A stretch of 64,000 nucleotides of DNA from Flavobacteriaceae bacterium NBU2977 (lineage in GTDB: Bacteria > Bacteroidota > Bacteroidia > Flavobacteriales > Flavobacteriaceae), in assembly GCA_019931105.1 (NCBI GenBank), contig JAIOUW010000001.1, forward strand, positions 1,972,380-2,036,379, in the 5' to 3' direction. This document shows positions 35,700 to 44,430 of this stretch, in pieces. Each line of letters begins with the position of its first letter. The first letter of the stretch is position 1. Both the position numbers and the translations under genes were made by a program. Below the pieces are notes generated by a model. The model did not search any database, was not told the DNA's origin, and saw only the letters and a program-made list of their open reading frames with translations.

Positions 35700-36556
35700 T
35701 GAAGAAATTGCTATTGTCGGTGATATGTGCCACACTTCTGATTGGCTGTAAAGTAAGGCAAAGTGTCTCCATGAAGAAAAACAACGGTCATTCACCCAGG
35801 GCGACCGTGAGTAAGTCGGATCAAAGTAACAATGACTCCGACGGTCTTTATGAATTGCCCGAGGATTCGGGCGAATTCGTTCATTTTGAAGTTGCCTCGA
35901 TCGATGAATATATCGATACTTTTTCCGAAATCGCTCAAATGGAAATGAAAGCTTACGGAATTCCGGCCAGTATCACGTTGGCGCAAGGATTGCTTGAAAG
36001 CGGATTCGGAAGGGGCGCACTGGCCCGGAAAACCAATAACCATTTCGGTATTAAATGCCATACAGGTTGGGAGGGTGATTTCGACCATCATGACGATGAC
36101 GAAAAAGGGGAATGTTTTAGAAAGTACAATCACCCCATGTATTCGTACAGGGACCATAGTGTTTTCTTGTCGGGCCGCAGTCGTTACGCCTTTCTTTTTG
36201 ACCTTCCCAGCAATGACTACAGGGCATGGGCGAAGGGTTTGCGCAAGGCCGGGTATGCGACCGATAAACGGTATCCACAAAAATTGATTGCCTTGATCGA
36301 GCAACACGGTCTACACAAATTTGATGCCGATGTGGTCAAGCAGGGCTATGGGCGTGTCGCCGCGGCCCAAGTTGCCGAAAATAAGCCGCGGCCTACTAAG
36401 GTAGACACCCATATTGTAAAGCGGGGCGATACCCTATATTCCATTTCGCGAAAGTATTCGGTTTCTGTCGATGACCTAAAGCGGTTGAACTACATGTACG
36501 ATAACAACATTTCTGTCGGCCAAGAATTAGTGGTAAAGACGGCAAAATTCAATTAG
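35696..36556 (+). CDS. Glucosaminidase-domain lipoprotein with C-terminal LysM
   Basis: The 286-residue protein has a lipoprotein signal (CATLLIGCK) and a short acidic linker. A glucosaminidase/muramidase domain follows (about 75-210; [16 protein letters not shown] with the likely catalytic Glu, then [15 protein letters not shown]). One LysM domain sits near the C-terminus ([19 protein letters not shown], about 235-282). It is expected to cut peptidoglycan glycan strands from the periplasm or outer membrane. It overlaps the PLP-enzyme gene by 4 bp and precedes hemL by 2 bp, so the three genes appear to be one operon with unrelated functions. Confidence 0.9.
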   Translation: MMKKLLLSVICATLLIGCKVRQSVSMKKNNGHSPRATVSKSDQSNNDSDGLYELPEDSGEFVHFEVASIDEYIDTFSEIAQMEMKAYGIPASITLAQGLLESGFGRGALARKTNNHFGIKCHTGWEGDFDHHDDDEKGECFRKYNHPMYSYRDHSVFLSGRSRYAFLFDLPSNDYRAWAKGLRKAGYATDKRYPQKLIALIEQHGLHKFDADVVKQGYGRVAAAQVAENKPRPTKVDTHIVKRGDTLYSISRKYSVSVDDLKRLNYMYDNNISVGQELVVKTAKFN

Positions 36557-36558
36557 CC

Positions 36559-37842
36559 ATGATTTATAAACGCAGTAGTGCCCTTTTCGCAGAGGCCAAA
36601 AGCTATATCCCCGGGGGGGTGAATTCTCCGGTGAGGGCCTTCAAGGCGGTGGGCGGGGACCCGATTTTCGTAAATGAGGCCAAAGGCGCCTATCTCTATG
36701 ATGAAGACGGTAATCGGCTCATTGATTATATCGCCTCTTGGGGCCCTTTGATTTTAGGTCATGCGTATGAACCGGTAATCAATGCGGTCATCGAGAAGGC
36801 CAAAAAAGGGACTTCGTTCGGAATGCCTACTGAAATTGAGACCGAACTGGCAAAATTGGCCGTATCGATGGTACCCAATATCGATAAGATTAGGTTCGTG
36901 AACAGTGGAACCGAGGCCTGTATGAGTGCCGTTCGCTTGGCCCGTGGTTTTTCAGGTAAGGACAAGATCATCAAATTCGCCGGATGCTATCATGGCCATT
37001 CCGATTCGTTCTTGATACAAGCGGGTAGTGGCGCTGTCACTTTTGGAAGTCCGAATAGCCCTGGAGTCACCCAAGGAACCGCAAAAGATACACTATTGGC
37101 AAATTATAACGATCTCGATAGTGTCGAGGCCATTGTCAAGGCGAATAAAGAAGAAATAGCCGCGATCATCATCGAACCTGTTGCCGGAAATATGGGATGT
37201 ATCGTCCCGAAAGATGGTTTTATGCAAGGATTGCGAAAAATCTGTGATCAAGAGAACATATTGTTGGTATTCGATGAAGTGATGACGGGTTTTCGCTTAG
37301 GCAAAGGAGGTGCACAAGAGGCACTGAACATTAATGCCGATATTCTTTGTTTCGGGAAGGTTATCGGTGGCGGTCTTCCCGTCGGGGCATTTGCGGCGAG
37401 AAATGAAATAATGGATTATTTGGCGCCTGAGGGGCCTGTATACCAAGCTGGTACACTTAGCGGAAATCCGTTGGCGATGAGTGCTGGCCTGGCCATGCTC
37501 ACCGAGTTGAATGCGCACCCTGAGATATTCAAAAGTTTGGCCGATAAGACCGAATACCTGCACAAGGGCCTTGATGAAGTATTGCGTTCAAAGGGAATAC
37601 CCTATCAAATCAATCGTTTCGGAAGCATGATCTCGGTACACTTTACCGAAGAGCCTGTCGTCGATTTTCAGACTTCCGCCAAAGGAAATAATGAAACGTT
37701 CAAAAAATACTTTCACGGCATGCTGCAAAATGGTATTTACCTACCGCCAAGTGCTTTTGAGAGTTATTTTTTGAACGATGCTTTGACCTATCATGATTTG
37801 GATGAGACCGTAAATGCGGTTAACTCTGTTTTTAATGAGTAG
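36559..37842 (+). CDS. hemL: Glutamate-1-semialdehyde 2,1-aminomutase
   Basis: The 427-residue PLP aminotransferase-fold enzyme has the HemL opening ([20 protein letters not shown]), substrate region [17 protein letters not shown] and the PLP lysine in [15 protein letters not shown]. It turns glutamate-1-semialdehyde into 5-aminolevulinate, the first committed step to haem and B12-type tetrapyrroles through the C5 route. It follows the glucosaminidase gene by 2 bp. Length and motifs are standard. Confidence 0.96.
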   Translation: MIYKRSSALFAEAKSYIPGGVNSPVRAFKAVGGDPIFVNEAKGAYLYDEDGNRLIDYIASWGPLILGHAYEPVINAVIEKAKKGTSFGMPTEIETELAKLAVSMVPNIDKIRFVNSGTEACMSAVRLARGFSGKDKIIKFAGCYHGHSDSFLIQAGSGAVTFGSPNSPGVTQGTAKDTLLANYNDLDSVEAIVKANKEEIAAIIIEPVAGNMGCIVPKDGFMQGLRKICDQENILLVFDEVMTGFRLGKGGAQEALNINADILCFGKVIGGGLPVGAFAARNEIMDYLAPEGPVYQAGTLSGNPLAMSAGLAMLTELNAHPEIFKSLADKTEYLHKGLDEVLRSKGIPYQINRFGSMISVHFTEEPVVDFQTSAKGNNETFKKYFHGMLQNGIYLPPSAFESYFLNDALTYHDLDETVNAVNSVFNE

Positions 37843-37844
37843 TG

Positions 37845-38294
37845 CTATTGCAGTATTGCCATTTTTTCTTTTTCTTCATGCATGAACAATCTCTTCTTCT
37901 GTTTTTGGGTGAGAATCTCTTTAATTTTTTCACTAGCTTGTTTGTCTAGTTTTTCTAAGAGAAGATTTTCCTTTTGTTCATCATATTCGGTGTACGACGA
38001 TTGCTTGCGATGTGGCCGCTCTTTATACCTATTTCTTTGCTTGAATTTGGTATTTGCGAGTTTCTTTTGTTTTTTGATCTCGTAATCCTTGTAGATTTGG
38101 TATGCTTTCTTTTTCTGCTTCCCTTTATTAAGATGCACTACTTCATCCAATCGCTGCGTCTTCTCCTCGACTACTGATTCCAACTTTTCATAATTGATAT
38201 TGCCATATGAATCTATAGGTCTCCCTTGCGCATGAAGGAACAAGGAATGGGCAAATAACAAAACGCCAATTACCATAAAGATCTCTTTTTTCAT
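37845..38294 (-). CDS. Secreted Lys/Glu-rich helical protein of unknown function
   Basis: I chose ATG 38294, which gives 149 residues with a signal peptide (EIFMVIGVLLFAHSLFLHAQ). The frame is open 30 codons higher but that part looks non-coding. The mature part is highly charged and helical (KGKQKKKAYQIYKDYEIKKQ, then KLDKQASEKIKEILTQKQKK). The end (EILTQKQKKRLFMHEEK) resembles the heptad near the end of Spy/DUF4890 proteins, so a periplasmic chaperone-like role is possible. That link is weak. It converges on hemL with a 2-bp gap. Confidence 0.65.
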   Translation of the reverse strand: MKKEIFMVIGVLLFAHSLFLHAQGRPIDSYGNINYEKLESVVEEKTQRLDEVVHLNKGKQKKKAYQIYKDYEIKKQKKLANTKFKQRNRYKERPHRKQSSYTEYDEQKENLLLEKLDKQASEKIKEILTQKQKKRLFMHEEKEKMAILQ

Positions 38295-38663
38295 TGTAAA
38301 CCAAAATTTGTATAAAATTAGAACGCTTTTTTTGTTTAAAAAGTGTGGAAAACTATATGGGGTCCTATCAGTAATCAGGTGCATTTCTTTTTTGATATAG
38401 TTTTTTCTCGCTCAAAGTGAGAGCTTAGATTTTTATTTATTATTTGGACAAATGAGGGTATGCAATAAGCATCTGAGTTAAAATTCATTGTTTTAACTGC
38501 TGAGTTTGTAGTGAAGATATTATACTTTTCTATATGCGGCTGCTATAGAATTCGTATAAAATTACTGATGGTGCAAAAGTGGAAAAATCATACCTTGTAA
38601 GACTGCATATATGTTTTATAATACATATAGAACCATATAGAAGTCTTCAGTAACGTTAAAAAC
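38295..38663. other. AT-rich intergenic stretch
   Basis: I see no coding frame, tRNA or clear promoter here. A short hairpin lies around 38410-38425 (CGCTCAAAGTGAGAGC). It separates two minus-strand genes for small secreted helical proteins. Confidence 0.4.
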
Positions 38664-38696
38664 CAAAAAAAAACCGTCCACAATTTGCGAACGGCT
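38664..38696 (-). terminator. Terminator of the DUF4890-like gene
   Basis: Imperfect stem CCGTCC/GAACGG (38674-38679 with 38689-38694). On the minus strand it is followed by nine T. It lies about 22 bp after the stop at 38719. Confidence 0.7.
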
Positions 38697-38718
38697 TTTC
38701 ATCAACTAATCAACCAAC

Positions 38719-39174
38719 CTATTTTTGTTTGCCCTCTATTCTTTTGTGCTTCATTCTAGGTATGCCCTTTTTATGTTTTGAATAATGATGTGCCATTTTC
38801 TGCCATTTATCGTATTGTTCGGGCGATAGTATTTTCTTGAACTTTTCTTTTTGGGCAATTTGACGGTCGAGGCGTTCATTTTGCATCGCAAAACGCTCTT
38901 CTTGCGTTGGCTTCTTACGTTCTCCATCCTCTTTCATCGCTTTGAGTTCGTCCATTTTGGCCTTGCGTGCTTTGGCATTTTCAAGGTTCAGAGTCTGTAT
39001 TTGCGATTGTTGGACTTCGGTAAGGTCGAGGGCCAAGGTCATTTTCTTGGTTTGAAGGGTAGCTATTTGCTCCGGGGTGAAATCTTTCATACCCTTACGA
39101 TGAACGTTCCCTTCCCTTTGGGCGAGGCCGACGATACCGGTCAGTAGTAACATTGCCATTATTATTTTTTTCAT
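38719..39174 (-). CDS. DUF4890/Spy-like periplasmic protein
   Basis: The 151-residue protein has a signal peptide (KIIMAMLLLTGIVGLAQ) and a helical, charged body with FTPEQIATLQTKKMTLALDL and KFKKILSPEQYDKWQKMA. The 'LTPEQ...LSPEQYDKW' pattern is that of DUF4890 proteins, related in plan to Spy/CpxP chaperones. It is expected in the periplasm. It has a leader of about 160 bp with the terminator of the next upstream small gene in it. Function beyond family is not known. Confidence 0.83.
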   Translation of the reverse strand: MKKIIMAMLLLTGIVGLAQREGNVHRKGMKDFTPEQIATLQTKKMTLALDLTEVQQSQIQTLNLENAKARKAKMDELKAMKEDGERKKPTQEERFAMQNERLDRQIAQKEKFKKILSPEQYDKWQKMAHHYSKHKKGIPRMKHKRIEGKQK

Positions 39175-39277
39175 AACGTAAACTTTAAATGATTTATACC
39201 TAAGATGTCATGACGGGGAGATGGTTTAATCCATTGCATGAATTTGACACTTTTTTAACACAGACAGTATCGATACA

Positions 39278-39310
39278 AATAAAAAAGGGCAAGGATTCTC
39301 ATCCTTGCCC
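39278..39310 (-). terminator. Terminator of the 56-aa membrane protein gene
   Basis: Perfect stem GGGCAAGGAT/ATCCTTGCCC with loop TCTC (39287-39310). On the minus strand it is followed by six T. It is 26 bp after the stop at 39336. Confidence 0.85.
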
Positions 39311-39335
39311 TCTTGGGGGTAGTAGTAGGTCGTTC

Positions 39336-39506
39336 TTATTGAATATTTTGATTCATTGTTTCTATAGTGATCTGCTCGACATCGGCTTTTGCCAGTTCGT
39401 TCACATCAGAAATTATACGCTGTGAAGCCGATACGTTATAATAATAGGTTATGGTGGCGATCACGAAACTTGCGAAATACAGTAAACTTTTAGTTTTATA
39501 TGACAT
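39336..39506 (-). CDS. Small membrane-anchored protein (56 aa)
   Basis: A frame from ATG 39506 to TAA 39338-39336 encodes 56 residues: a basic start (MSYKTK), one hydrophobic segment (SLLYFASFVIATITYYYNV) and a polar tail (SDVNELAKADVEQITIETM). A strong terminator directly after it supports a real transcript. No family is recognised. The small size and single helix suggest a membrane peptide with an outside tail, or a precursor with a signal peptide. Confidence 0.62.
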   Translation of the reverse strand: MSYKTKSLLYFASFVIATITYYYNVSASQRIISDVNELAKADVEQITIETMNQNIQ

Positions 39507-39826
39507 GACGTTTGGTTTTTAATGCTGAAGCTAAATTAGACATTACCCTAACCCAAAAAAGGGCTTTGTTGCGAAACGGTACTAATTAGATGTCAAATGT
39601 ATCATAGTTGTGGAATACCGGTTTTTTTCATCGGATTTATTTACATTTTGACGTAGAACCTATAAAAATGTATGCATTTGATTGTTGCGAACGAATCTTT
39701 TTTCGAAGTTTCGATTTGATTTAAAATCGATTTAAACATCTTTTTTAGAGTTGGATTGTAACATTTTGTTTTTTTATCAGTCTTATATATAGAAAATCTC
39801 ATTTTTCAATTAGCGAATTAGTCAAG
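39507..39826. other. AT-rich intergenic stretch without a recognisable gene
   Basis: No convincing coding frame, tRNA or full promoter is visible. TATATATAG near 39784-39792 lacks the TAnnTTTG form. The stretch leads into a strong orphan hairpin at 39827-39863. Confidence 0.4.
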
Positions 39827-39863
39827 ATAAAGCTGTCATAAACCTATGGCAGCTTTATTTTTT
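39827..39863 (+). terminator. Orphan terminator-like hairpin
   Basis: Stem ATAAAGCTG(T)C with G(G)CAGCTTTAT (39827-39837 with 39848-39858) is followed by a T run. No gene ends before it on the plus strand. It shares the lead-in TTAGTC-AGATAAA with the terminator at 40480, so it may close a small RNA or be a relic of a duplicated gene end. Confidence 0.6.
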
Positions 39864-40004
39864 ATCGACCAACTGCAAAAACCTCGATGAACGGTAAATA
39901 TTTTTACAGGATGTCTTGGGCCCGACAAAAAAACGTCAAAATTTTGGCTGTAAAAGTTTGCCAAAGAACTTCAATAAATATTAATAAAAATCAGGTCGAA
40001 TTAC

Positions 40005-40110
40005 GAAGTTGATAACTTCCGTATGTTCTAATTGCGAAATCATCGATTTTCGATTTTACAAGAAACCCCTTACAAAGATGCAAAACAATAAATAACGTTC
40101 TAGACGTTAT
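40005..40110. promoter_or_regulatory. Two inverted repeats upstream of the acidic secreted protein gene
   Basis: GAAGTT-GAT-AACTTC (40005-40019) is a perfect 6-bp inverted repeat. ATAACGT-TCTAG-ACGTTAT (40092-40110) has perfect 7-bp arms and ends 27 bases before the ATG at 40138. Their spacing and symmetry look like operator sites; the second could also form a leader hairpin. Confidence 0.45.
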
Positions 40111-40137
40111 ACTATCTCATATTTAACAATAGAAGTT

Positions 40138-40449
40138 ATGAAAAAAATGGAACTTGTATCTGCGGCTACCGTTGTACTTTTGTTCGCTTTTGGAGTTTTT
40201 GCCAACAACAATATACCCGTTGAAAAAGAACTCGATATCAATTCGATTATTATAATCGAAGAAGAGGTCGATATCGACCTTGGTTTCGATACGCAAGATT
40301 ATTTGCCTGCAGATTTTAATGCCTATGCCTATCCATATGATGTGGACGGTTTCAATTACATTGAAGAAGATGATACCGTTATCTTGGATTTTGATCCGAA
40401 GGAACATCTGCCCGAAGGTTTTGACCCGTATATAAAGACGAAGAAGTAA
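40138..40449 (+). CDS. Small acidic secreted protein with an internal repeat
   Basis: The 103-residue protein has a signal peptide (ELVSAATVVLLFAFGVFAN) and a very acidic mature part. Two copies of a motif are present: LGFDTQDYLPADFNAY (about 48-63) and LDFDPKEHLPEGFDPY (about 82-97). No family name is known to me. It has a 600-bp upstream gap with inverted repeats and its own terminator, so it is a separately controlled gene. A role in cell-envelope or metal (acidic side chain) binding is possible but unproven. Confidence 0.75.
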   Translation: MKKMELVSAATVVLLFAFGVFANNNIPVEKELDINSIIIIEEEVDIDLGFDTQDYLPADFNAYAYPYDVDGFNYIEEDDTVILDFDPKEHLPEGFDPYIKTKK

Positions 40450-40477
40450 ACTTCTTTATTTGAGTTAGTCCAGATAA

Positions 40478-40507
40478 AACCTCCATTTTCGAATGGGGGT
40501 TTTGTTT
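40478..40507 (+). terminator. Terminator after the acidic secreted protein gene
   Basis: Stem CCTCCATT/AATGGGGG with loop TTCG (40480-40499) is followed by TTTTG and five T. It lies 30 bp after the stop. Confidence 0.82.
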
Positions 40508-41938
40508 TTAAAAGAACATCGGAATTACAAATTGAAACATCAGTATCAATAGTGCTATCGCTATCAAGTTAAGTATTGCCCCTACACGTGCCATTTCACT
40601 TACCTTGACATAACCGCTGGCAAATACGATTGCATTGGGCGGCGTAGCCATTGGCAGCATAAAGGCACAACTGCTTGCCATGGTAACCGGGATCAATAGA
40701 TACAAGATGGGTACTTCCAAACCTATAGCGATACCGGCGACCACTGGGGCCAGTACGGCGACCAATGCCACATTGCTCATCAGTTCGGTCATAAAGAGCA
40801 TGAGCGTTATAAGAAGAACGGCGGTCATCAAGATACTGATATCGCTGTTGGCAATCGCACTCGAGACCATATCGACTATTCCGCTTACCGACATACCTTT
40901 GGCGAGTGCCAATCCGCCCCCAAAAAGTATCAAAATGCCCCAGGCCAGTTTTTGGGTGTCTTTCCAGTCGATGATAAAATCTCCCTTTTTAAGATTATAG
41001 GGAATTGAGAACATGGCAATGGCCCCCATCATGCTGATCATGGTATCGTTTAACTTTAATCCTGGTAAATAACTATTGATGACGGTTCTAAAAATCCAAA
41101 GAAAAACGGTAACGCCGAATATGGCCAAGACCATTTTTTCCTTGCCTCCCATTGGGCCTAATTTTTGTAGTTCATCGTTGATCACTTCCCTTGAGGCGGC
41201 AAATTTGAGTTGTTTGTTGGGGAACATCCATTTGGTCAGTACAAGGTAACTGATCCATATCATTACCGCCGAAAAGGGTACCCCTATGACCATCCATTTT
41301 AAAAAGGAGATTTCAATATTGTATTCGTTTTCAAGCAGTCCGATCATTACCGAATTCGGTGGCGTGCCTATTACGGTAGCAATGCCGCCCGCATTGGCCG
41401 AGAATGCAATACCCAACATTACGCTCAGGGCAAAGTTTTTATCACTTTTGGTAAAACCATCCTCGTCGTTCACCAACAGACCGATGACCGACATGGCAAT
41501 GGGCAGCATCATTACGGTGGTCGCCGTATTGCTGATCCACATGCTCAAAGCCGCGGTCGCGATCATAAAACCCAACACGACTTTATTGGGGGCCGTGCCC
41601 GTTAATTTAATAATACTTAGTGCAATGCGTTTGTGTAGATTGACCTTTTCCAAGGCCAGGGCCAGAATAAAACCACCAAAGAAAAGAAAGATGATCGGAC
41701 TCCCGTAGTTGGCACCGACATCACCGACATCCATAATTTTTAGGATGGGAAAGAGCAGCAACGGTAACAAGGCAGTGACCGATATCGAAACAGCCTCGGT
41801 GATCCACCAAACGACCATCCAAACGGCAATGGCCATGACCGAGTCACCTTTTTCAGAGACCATCTCGAAAGGTAGGTTGGTGAGCACCAAGAAAAGTATC
41901 GGTCCGAGAAACAGCCCCGCTTTTTTACTGAAATTCAT
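40508..41938 (-). CDS. SLC13/DASS family anion permease
   Basis: The 476-residue protein has about 11-12 membrane helices and the family motifs SNTATTVMMLPIAMSV (about 135-150) and MATPPNAIVFASGYV near the end. Members carry di- or tricarboxylates or sulfate, usually with Na+. It is the last gene of a minus-strand run that begins with the GH95-like gene. An uptake role for an acid or sulfate released by that pathway is possible. The substrate cannot be fixed from sequence. Confidence 0.88.
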   Translation of the reverse strand: MNFSKKAGLFLGPILFLVLTNLPFEMVSEKGDSVMAIAVWMVVWWITEAVSISVTALLPLLLFPILKIMDVGDVGANYGSPIIFLFFGGFILALALEKVNLHKRIALSIIKLTGTAPNKVVLGFMIATAALSMWISNTATTVMMLPIAMSVIGLLVNDEDGFTKSDKNFALSVMLGIAFSANAGGIATVIGTPPNSVMIGLLENEYNIEISFLKWMVIGVPFSAVMIWISYLVLTKWMFPNKQLKFAASREVINDELQKLGPMGGKEKMVLAIFGVTVFLWIFRTVINSYLPGLKLNDTMISMMGAIAMFSIPYNLKKGDFIIDWKDTQKLAWGILILFGGGLALAKGMSVSGIVDMVSSAIANSDISILMTAVLLITLMLFMTELMSNVALVAVLAPVVAGIAIGLEVPILYLLIPVTMASSCAFMLPMATPPNAIVFASGYVKVSEMARVGAILNLIAIALLILMFQFVIPMFF

Positions 41939-42050
41939 TTATAAACATTATCGGCCCTAAGCTATGTTTTTTCTTTTTGTTTTGGAAATGAAAAAGTCAG
42001 ATGTATGATGCTAATGTGCGAAGTACCGGGCATGGTACATCTGGCCTTTT

Positions 42051-43445
42051 TCAATAAATAATCGAATCCGACGGAATGGGCGGCAACTCGTAGTTGCCGT
42101 AATCTACAGTTATCTGTCCGTCGTTCAATGTCTTTATTCCCTGAGATTCGGATTTGGTTTTATAGAGATAGATTTTTTTCAATTTTTTGAAGCCGGAAAA
42201 ATCGGGTAAATGGGTTTCCTCGAATTTGGAGGCCGTAAGGTTTATCGACTTTATATGTTCAAGTGATGACAGTTGTTTGATGTTTTGTCCTGTAATCGAG
42301 GTATTGTCGAGTTTCAAAATCGTCAGGTTCGGAAGTTGTGTCAATTTTTCGAAAATGGCATCGGTCACTTGGGTTCCGCCCAGATCCAATTGGGCAATCT
42401 GTGGAGCTATGGAAAGCAGATTCTCGAAATCGGCATCGGAAAAAGCGGGTTTGTTGATGCAGGAAACGCTTAAAAAATTCGAGGATTCACTGATAGGATC
42501 GACATGAACGCCAGTTTCTTCAATAATTTTTATACTGTCTTGTGAAGCGGCGGTTATTTCGATATCGGGATAATCATTGTCCAAATTTTGGGGAAAGAAC
42601 GAAGTGAACAGTTCTTTGGCCAATCCGTTTTCTTTTATGGTGCCCTCGAACGGGTGTCCGGCATCGATCCAGGCACCGAGTAATATTATTTCCTCTTTCG
42701 TCGGTTGTCTTTTACCTTCGGGAGGCATATGGTTGTCGTCATCATTTGGTAGCTTCATACGCGTGAACACTTCGCTTTGGGAAGCATCATTGGCTACGAC
42801 TACTTCTCCGTTTTCTCCTCCATTTAAAATGCCTTCCTTAGAATGCAAAAGTAGTTCGCCCTTTGTCTTTTTTGGATTATGGCAACTGACGCAATTATTG
42901 TTCAGAATCGGTTTGACCACATCCTCATAAAGCAAGGCTTCCTCCCAATTGTCTTCATTGAGTTTGATTTGTTTTTCCTCGAAGGTTTCGTAGCCCAAGG
43001 CCGATTTAATGTTATTGGGTAGGGGTTCAACAAGATAATCCTCCCCGTGGGTAATATTTCCACCTTTGTGCCCGGTAAAGGAAATCAAAATGAAAAAGAC
43101 GATCGATAAGGTGATTGTGGGAGTGCGTTCCAAAAAAGAAAAAGCTTTTGTTCCTTCTGATTTGGCGTACATCAAAAATGAGAATAGGGCCGTGGCCACG
43201 CCACTCCATAAATGCCATTTTACCGTATCGAAGGCATAACCTTCGCCCGTATACTGCAAATATCCGGTAAGGCAGGCTACAACTGCGGCAATGCCTCCCC
43301 AGAGATACGCTATGGGAATCAGTTCGCCATACGTTTGTCTTTTTCGGTCGTACCATTGAAGTAACAATCCGAAGACGATGAATCCGATGGGTAAGTGGAC
43401 TATGATAGGATGTAGTCTGCCCAAAAGTTGTTTTAGAACGTCCAT
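42051..43445 (-). CDS. DUF2231 membrane protein with c-type cytochrome and leucine-rich domains
   Basis: The 464-residue protein has four membrane helices in a DUF2231-like start (LHPIIVHLPIGFIVFGLL). A c-type cytochrome-like domain follows with haem motif CVSCH (about residue 185) and a distal Met in HMPPEGKRQPT. The C-terminal third has leucine-rich repeats (LPNLTILKLDNTSITG, LEHIKSINLTASKF). This architecture is typical of planctomycete-type catabolic modules also found in Bacteroidota. It is 12 bp downstream of the isomerase gene. It likely takes part in electron transfer at the membrane; partners are unknown. Confidence 0.85.
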   Translation of the reverse strand: MDVLKQLLGRLHPIIVHLPIGFIVFGLLLQWYDRKRQTYGELIPIAYLWGGIAAVVACLTGYLQYTGEGYAFDTVKWHLWSGVATALFSFLMYAKSEGTKAFSFLERTPTITLSIVFFILISFTGHKGGNITHGEDYLVEPLPNNIKSALGYETFEEKQIKLNEDNWEEALLYEDVVKPILNNNCVSCHNPKKTKGELLLHSKEGILNGGENGEVVVANDASQSEVFTRMKLPNDDDNHMPPEGKRQPTKEEIILLGAWIDAGHPFEGTIKENGLAKELFTSFFPQNLDNDYPDIEITAASQDSIKIIEETGVHVDPISESSNFLSVSCINKPAFSDADFENLLSIAPQIAQLDLGGTQVTDAIFEKLTQLPNLTILKLDNTSITGQNIKQLSSLEHIKSINLTASKFEETHLPDFSGFKKLKKIYLYKTKSESQGIKTLNDGQITVDYGNYELPPIPSDSIIY

Positions 43446-43457
43446 GATACCGTAAAC

Positions 43458-44333
43458 TTATTCAATTTTTAGACGTTCTTTTAAGGTTCTCATCATATAA
43501 ATGTTCGCTTTCCATTGATCGGCCACGGGCATGCGGGTATAGGGTAGGGTTGGCATATAATCCGCCGGGCCGAATTCAGTTGTTATGGTAAAGACATCTC
43601 TTGTTTTCCATTTTTTTCTGATGATATTTTCCCAGATATCCAAATGTCGATCAACGGCCTTTTTCCATTCAGGAGCTTCGGGATCGTTCACCTGTGGCCC
43701 TTCGGCGTGGCCGATCCTGGCATGGATGTGGTGAGAACGGTCTATGATTTCCTCCAATTCATTGTCCTGATTTTGCAACAACGATTCGTGCACGACCATC
43801 CAATGGCTGATATCCAAGGTCAATTTTAGGTCGGGAATCTTTTGCACGTATTTTTTTGTGTCCGGCAGATTGTAACTAAACCGGCCGCGGTGGGTTTCAT
43901 GGTAAACGGGAATGTTGTTTTCTTTGGCAATATTATTGGCCGCATCGATAAAGGCCCTGTTCTGCTCAAAGGTAAAAAAGTCGCTACCCGTATGGCAATT
44001 GATATACGCAGGTTTCCAGGAGATCAAGGTCTTGAAATGTTCGGTATAGGCTTTGAGACTTTCTTCGAAGGGAAGCGATTTGTTGGTACCGTTCAAAAAT
44101 CCGACTTTGAGCCCATACTTATTTAAAGCCGCCTTTAGTTCTTCTTGGCTTTTTTTATCGGAAGGAAACCAGGTTTCGAGTCCGTCATATCCAGAAGCTT
44201 TTGTTTTTTCACAAAAAGCGTCCCAGGAAATATTTCGGCCCCAATCGGTCTGGAAGAATTGCAATTGTTTTTTTTCTTGGGAAAAAGTGGTTAGGTAAAA
44301 AAATGTGAATGTGACTAGTAGTAGTTGTTTCAT
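43458..44333 (-). CDS. Sugar phosphate isomerase/epimerase-like TIM barrel, exported
   Basis: The 291-residue protein has a signal peptide (KQLLLVTFTFFYLTTFSQ) and a xylose-isomerase-like TIM barrel with metal-ligand candidates in NIPVYHETHRGRFS, LKLTLDISHWMVVHES and HIHARIGHAEGPQ. Exported members with a leader are common in Bacteroidota catabolic loci. It lies in the cluster between DUF1501 and the cytochrome gene, and probably acts on a sugar or sugar acid from the same pathway. The exact reaction is unknown. Confidence 0.85.
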   Translation of the reverse strand: MKQLLLVTFTFFYLTTFSQEKKQLQFFQTDWGRNISWDAFCEKTKASGYDGLETWFPSDKKSQEELKAALNKYGLKVGFLNGTNKSLPFEESLKAYTEHFKTLISWKPAYINCHTGSDFFTFEQNRAFIDAANNIAKENNIPVYHETHRGRFSYNLPDTKKYVQKIPDLKLTLDISHWMVVHESLLQNQDNELEEIIDRSHHIHARIGHAEGPQVNDPEAPEWKKAVDRHLDIWENIIRKKWKTRDVFTITTEFGPADYMPTLPYTRMPVADQWKANIYMMRTLKERLKIE

Positions 44334-44430
44334 TAAGTTGGTTTTGATTTTTTCGAGACTTGCTCTTTTTGACCAATATGACCTAAAAATGGTAGATCAA
44401 TTCATTTTCGATGATAATGGTTTCATATCA

